A stretch of 64,000 bases of DNA from JAIBDK01 sp965261915 (lineage in GTDB: Bacteria; Pseudomonadota; Gammaproteobacteria; Arenicellales; Poriferihabitantaceae): the NCBI GenBank assembly GCA_965261915.1, contig CBDHDW010000013.1, forward strand, positions 1,984,001 through 2,048,000. The letters are read 5' to 3'. This document shows, one piece after another, positions 35,083 through 45,187 of the stretch. The notes beneath the pieces were generated by a model. It was not told where the DNA came from. It made no database searches and was given only the letters and a program-made list of their open reading frames with translations. The translations under genes and the position numbers were made by a program. The stretch's first letter is position 1. Each line of letters starts with the position of its first letter.

Positions 35083-35865
35083 GTGCGTGTGACTGAAGAT
35101 CTGAAAGTCTGCCTGATACAGGATGATATAGTATGGCAGGACCCAGCGGCGAATCGTCTGCGCTGCGAAGAACATTTTAAAAACTCAGGCGAGTCAGACT
35201 TGATCGTATTACCGGAGTTTTTTACCACCGGTTTTTATACTGATCCAACAGAAAAATTTGAAACGATGGACGGTGAAACCGTTGCCTGGATGGTTGAATC
35301 CGCGCAGCGCTTTGATGCGGTGATTACGGGCAGTGTTGTGATGCAGCAGGACGATGCTTTCGTAAATCGTATGCTTTGGGCTACACCAGAAGGAGAGATC
35401 GACTGGTACGACAAGCGTCATCTGTTTCGTTTCGGTGGTGAACACCACAACTACACCGCTGGTGGCCAGCGAACAATTTTCAATATTGCCGGATGGAGTA
35501 TAGCGCTGTTTGTCTGCTACGACTTGCGTTTTCCGGTCTGGAGTCGAAATCGAAATGACTACGATGTTGCGCTTTATGTTGCAAACTGGCCAGATGCGCG
35601 ACAGTACGCATGGGATACGCTTTTACGCGCCAGGGCGATTGAGAATCAGGTTTATGTGATGGGGGTAAACCGGTTGGGTAAGAATTCCAATGGTGATAGT
35701 TATTCAGGAGGGAGTGTCATTCTCAACTATCTTGGTGAGCCCGTCGTAGATTGTGGCGAGAATCGAATGGCTGCCGCAGCAACCTTGTCCAGCTCGGCGC
35801 AAAATGAATACAAACGGTTTTTCCCTGCAGCCATGGACAGTGATGATTTCGAAATACGAAATTAA
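35083..35865 (+). CDS. Omega-amidase-type nitrilase family hydrolase (YafV-like)
   Basis: A 260-residue C-N hydrolase with the Glu-Lys-Cys triad visible: LIVLPEFFTTGFYT (Glu), YDKRHLFRFGGEH (Lys) and LFVCYDLRFPVWSR (Cys). This matches the YafV omega-amidase subgroup, which hydrolyses alpha-ketoglutaramate or alpha-ketosuccinamate. The start is probably GTG at 35083 or 35089. The pairing with a methionine aminotransferase supports the assignment. Confidence 0.9.
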   Translation: MRVTEDLKVCLIQDDIVWQDPAANRLRCEEHFKNSGESDLIVLPEFFTTGFYTDPTEKFETMDGETVAWMVESAQRFDAVITGSVVMQQDDAFVNRMLWATPEGEIDWYDKRHLFRFGGEHHNYTAGGQRTIFNIAGWSIALFVCYDLRFPVWSRNRNDYDVALYVANWPDARQYAWDTLLRARAIENQVYVMGVNRLGKNSNGDSYSGGSVILNYLGEPVVDCGENRMAAAATLSSSAQNEYKRFFPAAMDSDDFEIRN

Positions 35866-35910
35866 TAAATCATCAACGTAGTTGCCATACGAGCATTTCT
35901 CCAATAAATC

Positions 35911-37689
35911 ATGTCACCTCGATTACTGGTTACCACTGATGAGAAAGGAAGCTGGAGGGTTAGTCGTCGGCTAATACCCTATCTTTGGGATTATCGAAGC
36001 AGGGTCGCACTCGCGCTGTTGTTTCTGGTGGTGGCAAGAATGGCTAATGTTACCGTGCCGCTGGCGCTAAAGCAGATCGTCGACCGGCTTGATATCACCA
36101 ACAAAGCACTCATCGCTGTTCCGTTGGCATTGTTGGTTGCTTATGGGCTGTTGCGCTTTGGCGCGATACTGTTCAACGAATTGCGCAACATGGTCTTCAC
36201 CCGGGTTGGTGTTGAGATTATTCGCAATATCTCGAAAGTGGTTTTTGCCCATCTTCATGATCTGTCTTTGTCCTTTCACCTCGATCGTAAAACCGGTGGA
36301 CTATCGCGGGATATCGATCGAGGCAATGTGGCGATCACCAATTTTTTGCGCATCATTGTCTTTAATATTATTCCTGTAATCATTGAGATCGCACTTGTGC
36401 TGGTAATATTGTGGCGTCAACTGGACCCTCGTTACGTTGCGGTGACATTGGCGATGATCATGGTCTATGCCGCATTCACTTTTCTGGTGACCCGTTGGCG
36501 CACCCGGTTTCGTGTGCAGATGAATGAATCTGACTCGTCCGCCAATACCCGGATACTTGACTCGTTGCTAAATTATGAAACGGTAAAGGTTTTTGGCAAC
36601 GAGCAGCAGGAAAAGCAGCGCTATGACGAGTCTCTCAAACCCTGGGCCGCAGCGTCTCTAAAAAACAGCTATTCATTATCCTGTTTAAATGCAGGTCAGG
36701 GGCTGATTATCGCCATTGGTTTAACGATCCTGATGATTATGGCGGCCAGCGGCGTTAGCCGCGGTGATCTTACGATTGGCGATTTCGTTATGGTCAACGC
36801 GTTTTTAATCCAGATATATATACCATTGAATTTTCTCGGCTCAGTGTACCGGGACCTGAACCATTCGCTTGTGGACATGGAGCGAATGTTCGATTTACTT
36901 GATGTTGAGCCAGAAGTTGTCGAACACAAATCAGCAAAAGTGCTGCACTTGAGTGAAGGTAGAATTCAGTTTGTAAATGTTGATTTTTCTTTTAATGAAG
37001 ACAAACAGACGCTTAAAGATATTAGTTTTGATTTGGCCGGCGGCGGTACGCTTGCCGTGGTTGGGCCGTCAGGTTCTGGAAAATCAACATTGGCGCGGCT
37101 GCTGCTTCGATTTTATGATCCAGATTCGGGCAGCATTTCCTTAGACGGGCAAAATCTGAAAAATCTGACTTTAGATAGTTTGCGTGGGGTGATGGGCGTT
37201 GTACCGCAGGATACCGTTTTGTTTAATGAATCCATTGGTTACAACATCGAATACGGTCGTCCCGGCTGTAGCCAGGCAGAAATAGAAGAAGCGGCTCGTA
37301 TTGCCCAGATTCATGAATTTATTTCGAATCATCCCCAGGGCTACAACATTCTTGTTGGAGAGCGGGGGCTGAAGCTTTCAGGTGGAGAAAAACAGCGTGT
37401 GGCCATTGCCCGGGTTGCGTTAAAGGGAGCCCGCATTCTGATATTTGACGAAGCAACATCGTCGCTGGACAGCCGATCAGAGAAAGCCATTGCCAGCGCA
37501 TTGGAGCGTGTTTCCAGCGATACGACGACGCTGGTCATCGCCCATCGATTGTCAACAATTGTAAACGCGGATCAAATTCTGGTTCTGGATAAAGGACAGA
37601 TTTGCGAGCGTGGTACGCATCAAACATTGATTGATCAAGGCGGTTTGTATGCTCAGATGTGGCGTCTTCAGCAGCAGGAGTCAACATGA
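35911..37689 (+). CDS. Atm1/ABCB7-type ABC exporter (half-transporter)
   Basis: A 592-residue protein with an N-terminal six-helix exporter domain and a C-terminal ATPase. The intracellular loop LSFHLDRKTGGLSRDIDRG is characteristic of Atm1/HMT1 proteins. In the ATPase: Walker A GPSGSGKST, Q-loop VVPQDTVLF, signature LSGGEKQR, Walker B ILIFDEATSSLD and the switch His in IAHRLST. Bacterial Atm1-like exporters move glutathione-linked or metal-linked compounds. It homodimerises in the inner membrane. The stop overlaps the start of greB by 4 bp. Confidence 0.92.
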   Translation: MSPRLLVTTDEKGSWRVSRRLIPYLWDYRSRVALALLFLVVARMANVTVPLALKQIVDRLDITNKALIAVPLALLVAYGLLRFGAILFNELRNMVFTRVGVEIIRNISKVVFAHLHDLSLSFHLDRKTGGLSRDIDRGNVAITNFLRIIVFNIIPVIIEIALVLVILWRQLDPRYVAVTLAMIMVYAAFTFLVTRWRTRFRVQMNESDSSANTRILDSLLNYETVKVFGNEQQEKQRYDESLKPWAAASLKNSYSLSCLNAGQGLIIAIGLTILMIMAASGVSRGDLTIGDFVMVNAFLIQIYIPLNFLGSVYRDLNHSLVDMERMFDLLDVEPEVVEHKSAKVLHLSEGRIQFVNVDFSFNEDKQTLKDISFDLAGGGTLAVVGPSGSGKSTLARLLLRFYDPDSGSISLDGQNLKNLTLDSLRGVMGVVPQDTVLFNESIGYNIEYGRPGCSQAEIEEAARIAQIHEFISNHPQGYNILVGERGLKLSGGEKQRVAIARVALKGARILIFDEATSSLDSRSEKAIASALERVSSDTTTLVIAHRLSTIVNADQILVLDKGQICERGTHQTLIDQGGLYAQMWRLQQQEST

Positions 37690-38183
37690 GTCGATGCCGT
37701 CCCCCACAAAAACCTTCAACCCCTTACGTTACTGCCGAAGGCTTCGAGACGTTACAGCGCGAAGAAAAAGCGATTTGGAAAAAACGTCGGGAAGTTACTA
37801 AAGCGCTTTCAGCCGCCGCCGCTGAGGGTGATCGGTCGGAAAATGCCGAATATATTTATCGTAAAAAGCAGCTGGCCGAGATCGACAGACGAATTCGCTA
37901 TTTGCAAAAACGCCTTCCTGATTTGACAGTGGTTTCCGATGTTGCTGATGAAGCCAAGGTCTTTTTTAGTGCATGGGTCACGCTGGAAAAAGAAGATGGG
38001 TCTGAAGTGGAGTACCGAATTGTCGGCGGTGACGAAATTGAGAGCGATAGCAGTAAGGGTTACATCAGTGTTGATTCACCAATGGCCCGTGCCATGTTAA
38101 AGAAGCAGGTTGACGATGAGGTGGTAGTACAGATCGGTGGAAGTCAGCAGACCTACTTTATTAACGCTATTCGATATCGGTAA
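37686..38183 (+). CDS. greB: Transcription elongation factor GreB
   Basis: A 165-residue Gre factor. The coiled-coil (about residues 14-75) has the acidic tip EGDRSENAEYIYRKKQL that reaches the RNA polymerase active site, and the C-terminal FKBP-like domain has VDSPMARAMLKKQVDDEV. It cleaves backtracked RNA. Basic residues in the coil fit GreB rather than GreA. The ATG at 37686 overlaps the ABC gene stop; an extension to 37659 would run through that gene. Confidence 0.92.
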   Translation: MSRCRPPQKPSTPYVTAEGFETLQREEKAIWKKRREVTKALSAAAAEGDRSENAEYIYRKKQLAEIDRRIRYLQKRLPDLTVVSDVADEAKVFFSAWVTLEKEDGSEVEYRIVGGDEIESDSSKGYISVDSPMARAMLKKQVDDEVVVQIGGSQQTYFINAIRYR

Positions 38184-38293
38184 GGATTGATTCATATATT
38201 GTGTGAATACGAGCAGAATTGATATTGAGCCGCTGGTAAGAGATACTTGCTCGAGTCCAAATTCTTTATTTTTTCTAACGTATATATGCCGTC

Positions 38294-39073
38294 ATGACAA
38301 ATTACACAGAACGGTTCAGTTTGAAAAATCAGTCCATCATTATTACTGGAGGGGGTTATGGTCTGGGCAAGGAAATGGCATTGGGATTATCGGATGCTGG
38401 TGCAAAACTAATTCTCGCGGGGCGAACCGAAAGCAAGCTCGAAGAGACTGTAGCGGAAATCCAGTCGCGCGGCGGGAGCGCTGACTATTGCCGGGTCAAT
38501 GCAGCAGACCGAACCAGTTGTGACGACATGGTGGATTTTGCGGTATCAACTTACGGTGAATTGCATTGCGCCGTGATCAGCCATGGTGTGATAGAAGTGG
38601 CAACGCCACATGAAACCAGCGAGCGAGAATGGCACCGAGTGATTGAAACCAACCTGACCGGGTGTTTTTATTGCGCCCAGGCGGTTGGTAACCAGTTTAT
38701 CCGGCAGGGCAAAGGCGGTTCGCTGGTTTTGACATCTTCGAACGCTAGTCTGGTGGCGTTTGAGGGGTTGACCGCTTACGGTGCATCAAAAGGCGGAGTC
38801 GACATGATGTGTCGACAGATGGCGGCTGAATGGGGGCAATATGATATTCGCGTCAATACAATCAACCCTGGCTATACAACCAACCCCATGGGCGGCAAGT
38901 ATGAAATTCGCACGTCTCCCGAATTTGAAGCAGAGGTACAGAAATTAACGCCGTTAAGTCGACGAGGAGAGCCGGGGGATTTTGTTGGACCCGTTATTTT
39001 TCTTTGTTCCTCGGCCTCGAGTTTTATAAGCGGTCACAGTCTGGTTGTTGACGGCGGCTATTGTGCGCTGTGA
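38294..39073 (+). CDS. Short-chain dehydrogenase/reductase
   Basis: A 259-residue classical SDR. The cofactor motif is ITGGGYGLGK, the NAD-ribose region GRTESKLEE, the catalytic Ser in LVLTSSNAS and Tyr-x3-Lys in AYGASKGGVD; the tail GHSLVVDGGYC is the usual C-terminus. Substrate unknown. It stands alone, about 110 bp after greB. Confidence 0.9.
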   Translation: MTNYTERFSLKNQSIIITGGGYGLGKEMALGLSDAGAKLILAGRTESKLEETVAEIQSRGGSADYCRVNAADRTSCDDMVDFAVSTYGELHCAVISHGVIEVATPHETSEREWHRVIETNLTGCFYCAQAVGNQFIRQGKGGSLVLTSSNASLVAFEGLTAYGASKGGVDMMCRQMAAEWGQYDIRVNTINPGYTTNPMGGKYEIRTSPEFEAEVQKLTPLSRRGEPGDFVGPVIFLCSSASSFISGHSLVVDGGYCAL

Positions 39074-39190
39074 CCAAAATGCAGAATAACTAAATTTACA
39101 GGCAGCAGAAATAAAAGCGGTTTGGTTTGCTCGGCCATTAGCGCCCGTTGTCATGGTCGTTTAGAATCATGTGCGTAAAAAACGTCAGCT

Positions 39191-39946
39191 TTAACAGGGA
39201 ATATCAGGATAGGCGGCGGAACGGGTACCAGCAAGCGGCTGATTCTGCTCAGCATGGTAGGTGAAAACCAGTGACGTTTTCACCTCATTCGATTGGTTTT
39301 GTCCAGCGGCGTGCAGGGTTTTGCAGTGAAAAAACAAAACGTCGCCTTTGGTCAGGTCTGCAGAAACTGCGGAATTAATCAGCGCCTGATTATCATCCAG
39401 ATCCTGCCTTAAAAATAACGCACCATCAAAACGTCCTCGCTCCAGATGTTTTGTGTGTGAACCGGGTATCAGACGCATACCACCATTGTTTTCATACTCG
39501 TTTCCAAGAGCCAGCCAGACACTGATGAGTTCAGGAGCGTCAAACAACCAGTAACGAATATCCTGATGCCATAACGTCGCACTACTGTATCCCGGGTATT
39601 TTGTCATGATACAGTTGTGATGATTCTGAGAAGCCTGAATTTGATCTGCTTTTAATAGCTGACGGACGCGATTGCAAACCGCTTCACCCCTGGCCCATTC
39701 ACGAAAGACCGGATCCCGGGTATAAGCATGTAACAGGCGCCGCGGTGTGTCACCACCGGGAGACAGTCTGTCGGTGGGTGAGCCGGGATATTGAACATCG
39801 GTTTCGAATTCCATCGGCGCAAGCGCTGGGTTTATCGATGAATTAACCAGCCGCAGCATACGGTCGCACAAATCTTCCGGCGCGAGGCCGCGTTCAATTA
39901 AAAATCCACTTTCAGTGAATTGCGAGAGTTGGCATTCGGTAAACAT
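39191..39946 (-). CDS. Phytanoyl-CoA dioxygenase (PhyH) family protein
   Basis: A 251-residue Fe(II)/2-oxoglutarate oxygenase. The iron-binding HxD is in TLWHQDIRYW and the distal His in LFFHCKTLHAAGQN, with an Arg-containing strand after it. The start at 39946 (MFTECQLSQFTESGF) is preferred, because a longer frame to 40102 would overlap the start of divergent trhO. Family members hydroxylate diverse substrates including fatty acyl-CoA and compatible solutes. Substrate unknown here. Confidence 0.85.
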   Translation of the reverse strand: MFTECQLSQFTESGFLIERGLAPEDLCDRMLRLVNSSINPALAPMEFETDVQYPGSPTDRLSPGGDTPRRLLHAYTRDPVFREWARGEAVCNRVRQLLKADQIQASQNHHNCIMTKYPGYSSATLWHQDIRYWLFDAPELISVWLALGNEYENNGGMRLIPGSHTKHLERGRFDGALFLRQDLDDNQALINSAVSADLTKGDVLFFHCKTLHAAGQNQSNEVKTSLVFTYHAEQNQPLAGTRSAAYPDIPC

Positions 39947-40084
39947 AATGAGCCAATCATACTCCTGTCGGCACGGATGGGTAAATTGCCCCGAGCCAAT
40001 CATTTTTTTGTTTGGCTGTGATTGTTGAGCGACGCTGTAAAGTATAATCTGCGGTTGCAGAATTACGCTATTCGCTTTGTGTCC

Positions 40085-41035
40085 ATGAAAGCTCAATCCC
40101 AAAAGCCAAATAAATCCTCTGATATCCTGGTGTGTGCCCTGTATCGGTTCACCGCACTACCCGATTATGTGTCTCTGCGCGACCTCATACACAAACAGAT
40201 GATCAAACTCAAGATTCTGGGAACGATATTGCTTGCCGAAGAAGGTGTCAACGGAACCGTCGCCGGGCGACAGCCAAACATGGAGGGCTTTCTCAACGGG
40301 TTAACGAAGCAGAGCGGCCTGGCGGAACTGGAAGTGAAAAAATCCTGGACCCGCAATCCACCATTTAAGCGTGCCAGAGTAAAACTCAAGAAAGAAATCG
40401 TGACCATGGGTGTGGAAGGAATTGATCCGACTCATTCGGTTGGAACCTACGTTGATGCCAAAGACTGGAATTCTCTGATTGAGGACCCTGAAGTTTTGTT
40501 AATCGATACGCGCAATGATTACGAAATCGAAGTAGGCCAATTTGAAAATGCCATTGACCCGAAAACCACCCGCTTTCGAGAGTTTCCAGAATACGTCGAG
40601 AGTCATCTCGACCCAAAGAAGCACAAAAAGATTGCGATGTATTGCACCGGTGGAATTCGTTGTGAAAAATCCACTGCGCTGCTCAAGCAAAAAGGTTTTG
40701 AGAATGTTTATCATTTGAAGGGCGGCATTCTTCAATATCTGGAAGAAATTCCGCAGTCAGAATCTAAATGGCAGAGAGAATGTTTCGTTTTTGATGACCG
40801 TGTTACCGTCGACCATCATCTTGATAAAGGAAGTTACGATCAATGCCATGCTTGTCGATTACCCCTAACTGAAAATGATAAACAAAATGAAAAATATCAA
40901 CCGGGGGTCAGCTGCCATCGTTGCTACGATAAAAAAACCGACTCAGACCGACAGCGATATGCGGAACGGCAAAAGCAAATAAAGTTGTCTCGGGACAAGG
41001 GCGAGCAACACATTGGCCCAAAAATTAACCAATAA
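40085..41035 (+). CDS. trhO: tRNA uridine(34) hydroxylase TrhO (rhodanese domain)
   Basis: A 316-residue YceA/TrhO protein: an N-terminal acylphosphatase-like domain (ILVCALYRFTALPDYV, GTILLAEEGVNGTVAG), a rhodanese domain with LLIDTRNDYE and the catalytic loop YCTGGIRCEKS, and a C-terminal zinc-like motif CHACRLPL with SCHRCYD. It installs 5-hydroxyuridine at the wobble position of tRNA. The start MKAQSQKPNK at 40085 fits the family; the extended start at 40022 overlaps the PhyH upstream region. Confidence 0.92.
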   Translation: MKAQSQKPNKSSDILVCALYRFTALPDYVSLRDLIHKQMIKLKILGTILLAEEGVNGTVAGRQPNMEGFLNGLTKQSGLAELEVKKSWTRNPPFKRARVKLKKEIVTMGVEGIDPTHSVGTYVDAKDWNSLIEDPEVLLIDTRNDYEIEVGQFENAIDPKTTRFREFPEYVESHLDPKKHKKIAMYCTGGIRCEKSTALLKQKGFENVYHLKGGILQYLEEIPQSESKWQRECFVFDDRVTVDHHLDKGSYDQCHACRLPLTENDKQNEKYQPGVSCHRCYDKKTDSDRQRYAERQKQIKLSRDKGEQHIGPKINQ

Positions 41036-41078
41036 ACACAGCAAGTTATGCGCTTACATTGCCGTTGCATTTTCTCGA

Positions 41079-42125
41079 TCATGGGATTGAGTCTAAATAG
41101 GACTCGATCCGTGCATCACGTTCTGGTTTAGACCGTTTTGCCAGTTCAGCGACGGACTGGTAAAACGATTCAAAATCATCTGATTGCTTTAACAAGGCAT
41201 CGAAGGCAGCAACCCTGTCATGGTAAGTGGCGACAGAAGACAGGTGTGCATTATTCAGATTCAGGCTAAACCACCCGTCATAGTATGGTGTTCCCTGATT
41301 GAGGTCTTGGCGTTTTTTATATTCATTGCGCAGCGCCTGAAAAACAGCCTGCTTACGCTCGGCAAGTTTCGATTGAGCGGAATCGGCGTATAAGTTGACC
41401 AGTTGTTGCCGGAAGCGCAAGACCATTTTTGTAATTTCTGTATTGCGCGACTGTTGTTCGAATAATATTGACAGGTCTTTATCCGGGTAACGGCTTTTCA
41501 TCCAGTTGCGCATGCCGGCGTTACCTACCGACGTTGCAAATGCTTCATTGAAGCCAGAATCGTCGTTGACGTATACAACCTGATGCGCAAGCTCGTGAAA
41601 TATCAGATTGGCCAGTGAAGGCTCACGATAGTCAATAAAGGTATCCAATACGGGGTCAGCAAACCAACCGAGTGTTGAGTATGCAGACACACCGTATAGA
41701 AAAGTATCATAGTTTTGGTCTAGCAATTGCTGGTTTAGTTTTTCGGCATCCGGTTTATTGAAATACCCTTTGTACGCAATACATCCGGCAATGGGAAAGC
41801 ACCATGTTTTTAGCGACATACTAAATTCCGGCGCAGCGACCACATTCCACACCGCGTACGGTTTTCCTGTTTCACTGTAGGTACGATAGGAGCGATTGCC
41901 GGGCAGTGCCAGTTCATTAGTGGCGAAATCACGAATTTCGTTTACCAGACTGAGCTTGTTTCTAAGTTGGGATTCAAGTGCCGGGTCGGCTAGCAGGCGC
42001 TCGATCGATTGTCGGTTGTTGAGGATGCTGAGTTGTCCTTTGGTCGCCTGCCAGAAATAGCCGCCGTTAGAACACGAAGCCAACGTGATGCACAGAAGTA
42101 CCAACGAGAATCGGGATAGTGACAT
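41079..42125 (-). CDS. Putative lipoprotein aminopeptidase (PF10023 family)
   Basis: A 348-residue protein starting MSLSRFSLVLLCITLASCSN, a lipoprotein signal with lipobox LASC. The metalloprotease motif HELAH is present with a downstream Glu in GFNEAFATSVG, and CFPIAGCIAYKGYF and YGVSAYSTLGWFADP are conserved in the DUF2265/PF10023 aminopeptidase family. It probably sits at the outer membrane, facing the periplasm. The ATG at 42125 gives the signal peptide; an upstream ATG at 42167 would disrupt it. It is divergent from cca. Confidence 0.85.
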   Translation of the reverse strand: MSLSRFSLVLLCITLASCSNGGYFWQATKGQLSILNNRQSIERLLADPALESQLRNKLSLVNEIRDFATNELALPGNRSYRTYSETGKPYAVWNVVAAPEFSMSLKTWCFPIAGCIAYKGYFNKPDAEKLNQQLLDQNYDTFLYGVSAYSTLGWFADPVLDTFIDYREPSLANLIFHELAHQVVYVNDDSGFNEAFATSVGNAGMRNWMKSRYPDKDLSILFEQQSRNTEITKMVLRFRQQLVNLYADSAQSKLAERKQAVFQALRNEYKKRQDLNQGTPYYDGWFSLNLNNAHLSSVATYHDRVAAFDALLKQSDDFESFYQSVAELAKRSKPERDARIESYLDSIP

Positions 42126-42166
42126 AATCGCGCTATGGAATTTGCAATCAATAAAATGACTAAACA

Positions 42167-43450
42167 ATGTTGAATCCGGAAAAACAACTTGAAGTATATC
42201 TGGTTGGTGGTGCGGTGCGAGACCAGATTATCAGCGGACAGAAAGCCGGATTGCCTAAAGTTGGCAAGGATAGAGATTGGCTGGTCGTTGGCTCAACTCC
42301 TGAGCAAATGGTTGACCTCGGGTTTCGTCCGGTGGGAAAAGATTTTCCGGTTTTCTTACACCCCAAAACCCAGGAGCAGTACGCACTGGCACGAACAGAG
42401 CGAAAAACCGCACCCGGATACCACGGTTTTGTTTTTTCCTGTGACGCGGATGTAACGCTGGAGCAGGATCTGTTGCGGCGAGATTTAACCATGAACGCGA
42501 TTGCGATGGACTCGATGGGAAAGCTGATCGATCCGTTCAATGGCAGGGCAGATATAGAAGCTGGATTAATGCGCCATGTTTCAGACGCATTTGCAGAAGA
42601 CCCGGTTCGAATTTTGCGCGTTGCCAAATTTGCCGCACGGTTCCACAAACTCGGGTTTGGGGTAGATCAGTCAACCGTCAGCCTAATGAAAGAGATGGTG
42701 GAAAATGGTGAGGCCAATGCGCTGGTTGCGGAGCGTGTTTGGCAGGAAATGGTGGAGGCATTGTCGGCTGAAGGCTTTTATCGGTTCGTTGAAGTGCTGC
42801 GAGACTGTAATGCGTTGTCGGCGGTGTTACCGGAAGTCGATAAACTGTTCGGAATTCCTCAGGTCGCAAAGTATCATCCGGAGATTGATACGGGGGTGCA
42901 TACCTTGATGTCACTGAATGCCGCCGGAAAAATTACTTCCGATCCGATCGTCATGTTTGCAGTACTGGTGCATGATCTCGGCAAAGCATTGACCCCTAAA
43001 GGAGAGTGGCCGAGCCACAGACAACACGAAAATAGGGGGCTAAAACCCATTAACGCGCTTAGTCAACGGCTCGCGGTACCGGTTCAATATCGGGAATTTG
43101 CACTGCGGGTTTGCGAGTTTCATTTATTAGCCCACAGGATCGAGGAACTCAAGCCTGCGACCGTTTTAAAGCTGTTTGAAAAACTCGATGGTTTTAGAAA
43201 CCCCGAACGGATCGCCCGATTTGCGAATTGCTGTCTTGCTGATAGACGTGGCAGAACCGGCCATGAGAATGATGGCGACAAATCAGGTCAGTTTCTGCTG
43301 GCGCTTCACGCCGCCGTATTGGCGGTGGATAGCGGAAAAATTGTAGACAGGATGACAAAAGAAAACCCGGACACAAAACCGCTGGGACAGCGAATTGGCC
43401 TGGCGATTAGAGCAGAAAGAATCCGCGCGATTGAAAACGCCCGGGTTTAG
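42167..43450 (+). CDS. cca: CCA-adding multifunctional tRNA nucleotidyltransferase
   Basis: A 427-residue enzyme that adds or repairs the 3' CCA of tRNA. Motif A VYLVGGAVRD and DRDWLVVG, motif B/C RRDLTMNAIA, DPFNGRADIEAGLMRHV, and AFAEDPVRILRVAKFAARF are all present. A C-terminal HD domain is seen in VLVHDLGKALTP, as in the gammaproteobacterial multifunctional form. Complete and in frame. Confidence 0.95.
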   Translation: MLNPEKQLEVYLVGGAVRDQIISGQKAGLPKVGKDRDWLVVGSTPEQMVDLGFRPVGKDFPVFLHPKTQEQYALARTERKTAPGYHGFVFSCDADVTLEQDLLRRDLTMNAIAMDSMGKLIDPFNGRADIEAGLMRHVSDAFAEDPVRILRVAKFAARFHKLGFGVDQSTVSLMKEMVENGEANALVAERVWQEMVEALSAEGFYRFVEVLRDCNALSAVLPEVDKLFGIPQVAKYHPEIDTGVHTLMSLNAAGKITSDPIVMFAVLVHDLGKALTPKGEWPSHRQHENRGLKPINALSQRLAVPVQYREFALRVCEFHLLAHRIEELKPATVLKLFEKLDGFRNPERIARFANCCLADRRGRTGHENDGDKSGQFLLALHAAVLAVDSGKIVDRMTKENPDTKPLGQRIGLAIRAERIRAIENARV

Positions 43451-43520
43451 AACCAAACCGGATTTTCGTCTGCAAACCGAAACGCAATCCAGCGGTTGAT
43501 TCGGACTGTATGCTGAATGG

Positions 43521-45091
43521 CTAAACCGCCGACTTTCGGTCACGCATTTCAATAACACTGTTAATGTCGGGCTTCCGTTCCCGGGAAACTTCTTCTAATC
43601 TGCGAATAAAGTGATCAACCGCGTTTTTGCGTTGTCTGTGACCTTCCATGCGTGATTCCAGAACTTTGACTTCATCGACGATCCCGCTATCCTGTGCCCG
43701 CATTCGTTCCAGACTGATTAAGCGCTTTTTAAGTTGTGTGCTTTTTTCCTTGAGCTCCAGTTCCAAAGGAACCAGTGCATTTCTGCACCACAGTTCAGTT
43801 TCATCTCGCGTTTGTACGTAGAGTTTCCGAATTTTTACCATTACCGAAGCATGATAGCGATCACGCAGTGCGTTTTGTTCGGTCATTGCCATGGAAAAAC
43901 CCTTGGCATATTTCGCCTGCTTGTCGCTATATTTCTGTAGTGACTCCAAATAAATTTCCGGATGAGTTTTTCGGGGGGTGAGGCCCTTGATTTCCAGAAT
44001 ATCCTTAACGCTTTGGTAAAGTGCATTTAATTTAGCGTCCAGTTCTTTGATAGGTGAAATTGCATTCTGGAAACGCACCACCGGTTGATACGAGAACGTT
44101 TTTCGAGGTTGTAATTGCCGTCTCGTCTTGCAAGCAAGGACTCTTGTGCAGAGAGCGGAAATACGCGGCTGGATGGAATGCCGAGGACGCGTGCGACTTC
44201 TGCAACCTGTTTTTTTATCTGGAATTCAACTTCCTCTTCCGTTTTCAACTCGCCCCAAAGCGTGGCAATTTTATTAATAACGACAAGGACATTTTCCGTT
44301 GGGCGGTTTTTAACGTGCTCATTCCAGGCTTCCATCTCTGACTTCGTGATTCCGGTGTCTGCGGACAAAACAAAAACGATGGCGTTCGCAGACTCCAGCG
44401 ACCGCAAAGTGAGCTCTGGTTCAATGCCGAGCGCATTTAGACCCGGCGTATCGATTATGGAAAGCCCCTGTTTGAGCAGAGGATTGGGGAAATTGATAAT
44501 GGCGTGGCGATATTTTGGCATCACAATCTTGCCGTCAATTACATCGATTTTTGTTTCCAGATCTTCCAGATTCGCAGACTGAAGGAAGCCGTGTTCCTGG
44601 GCGACGTTCGGTGTCACCCGTTCGGTGTCTGCTATTTGTTTTAGCGCGCCAACGATACTTTCAGTATCATCGCTTGCGAACGATATTTTTACCCAAAGCG
44701 AGGAGTCCGATTTTAACAACGAAACCGGCTGGCGATTTGATTCACTTGTGCCTAAAGTGGGCAGCAAACTGATTGACGGTAATGCGTTATCGTTATACTG
44801 GATTTCAGTGGTACAGCGTGTGGTACGACCCGGCGTTGAAGGCAATAATCGTTTGCCCATGGAGCCAAAAATGATGGCGTTGATGAGTTCGGATTTGCCG
44901 CGTGAAAATTCAGCCAGAAACAGGACTTTCCGTGACGAATCGGACAGCAAACCTTCTATGCGTTCGAAGCGTTCTCGAATTTGATCGTTAAAGAAGCCGT
45001 TGATCTCTAGCCAACCTGAAATGCTCGCAATAATTTGCTGCAACTCAATGGTTGTTTCATCACTATTGAGTTGTTCTTCAAAATATCCCAC
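43521..45091 (-). pseudogene. Dynamin-like GTPase, broken by internal deletion and frameshift
   Basis: The N-terminal part (45091 to about 44105) is a dynamin-family G domain: P-loop FLAEFSRGKSELINAI, switch TPGRTTRCTTE, GLSIIDTPGLNALG and VLVVINKI. It ends at LARRDGNYNLEKRSRI. The C-terminal part (about 44090 to 43521) resumes in another frame with RFQNAISPIKELDAKLNALY and AMTEQNALRDRYHASVMVKI. The stalk between, expected to be well over 150 residues, is missing, and the join at about 44085-44105 shifts frame. The protein as read cannot be functional as a dynamin. A second intact copy elsewhere is possible. Confidence 0.82.
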
Positions 45092-45187
45092 GATTTACGA
45101 CCGCCATTCCCCAAAGTGTTCTTTATAACGGGTTTTACTAATACAACTACGCGCATATAGCGCAAACCGCATTGTTTATGATGACAA

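Noticed and set aside
38203..38293. tRNA-like stretch (TCGAGTCCAAATTC) between greB and the SDR gene
   Set aside because: No acceptor, D-arm or anticodon stem can be paired around it.
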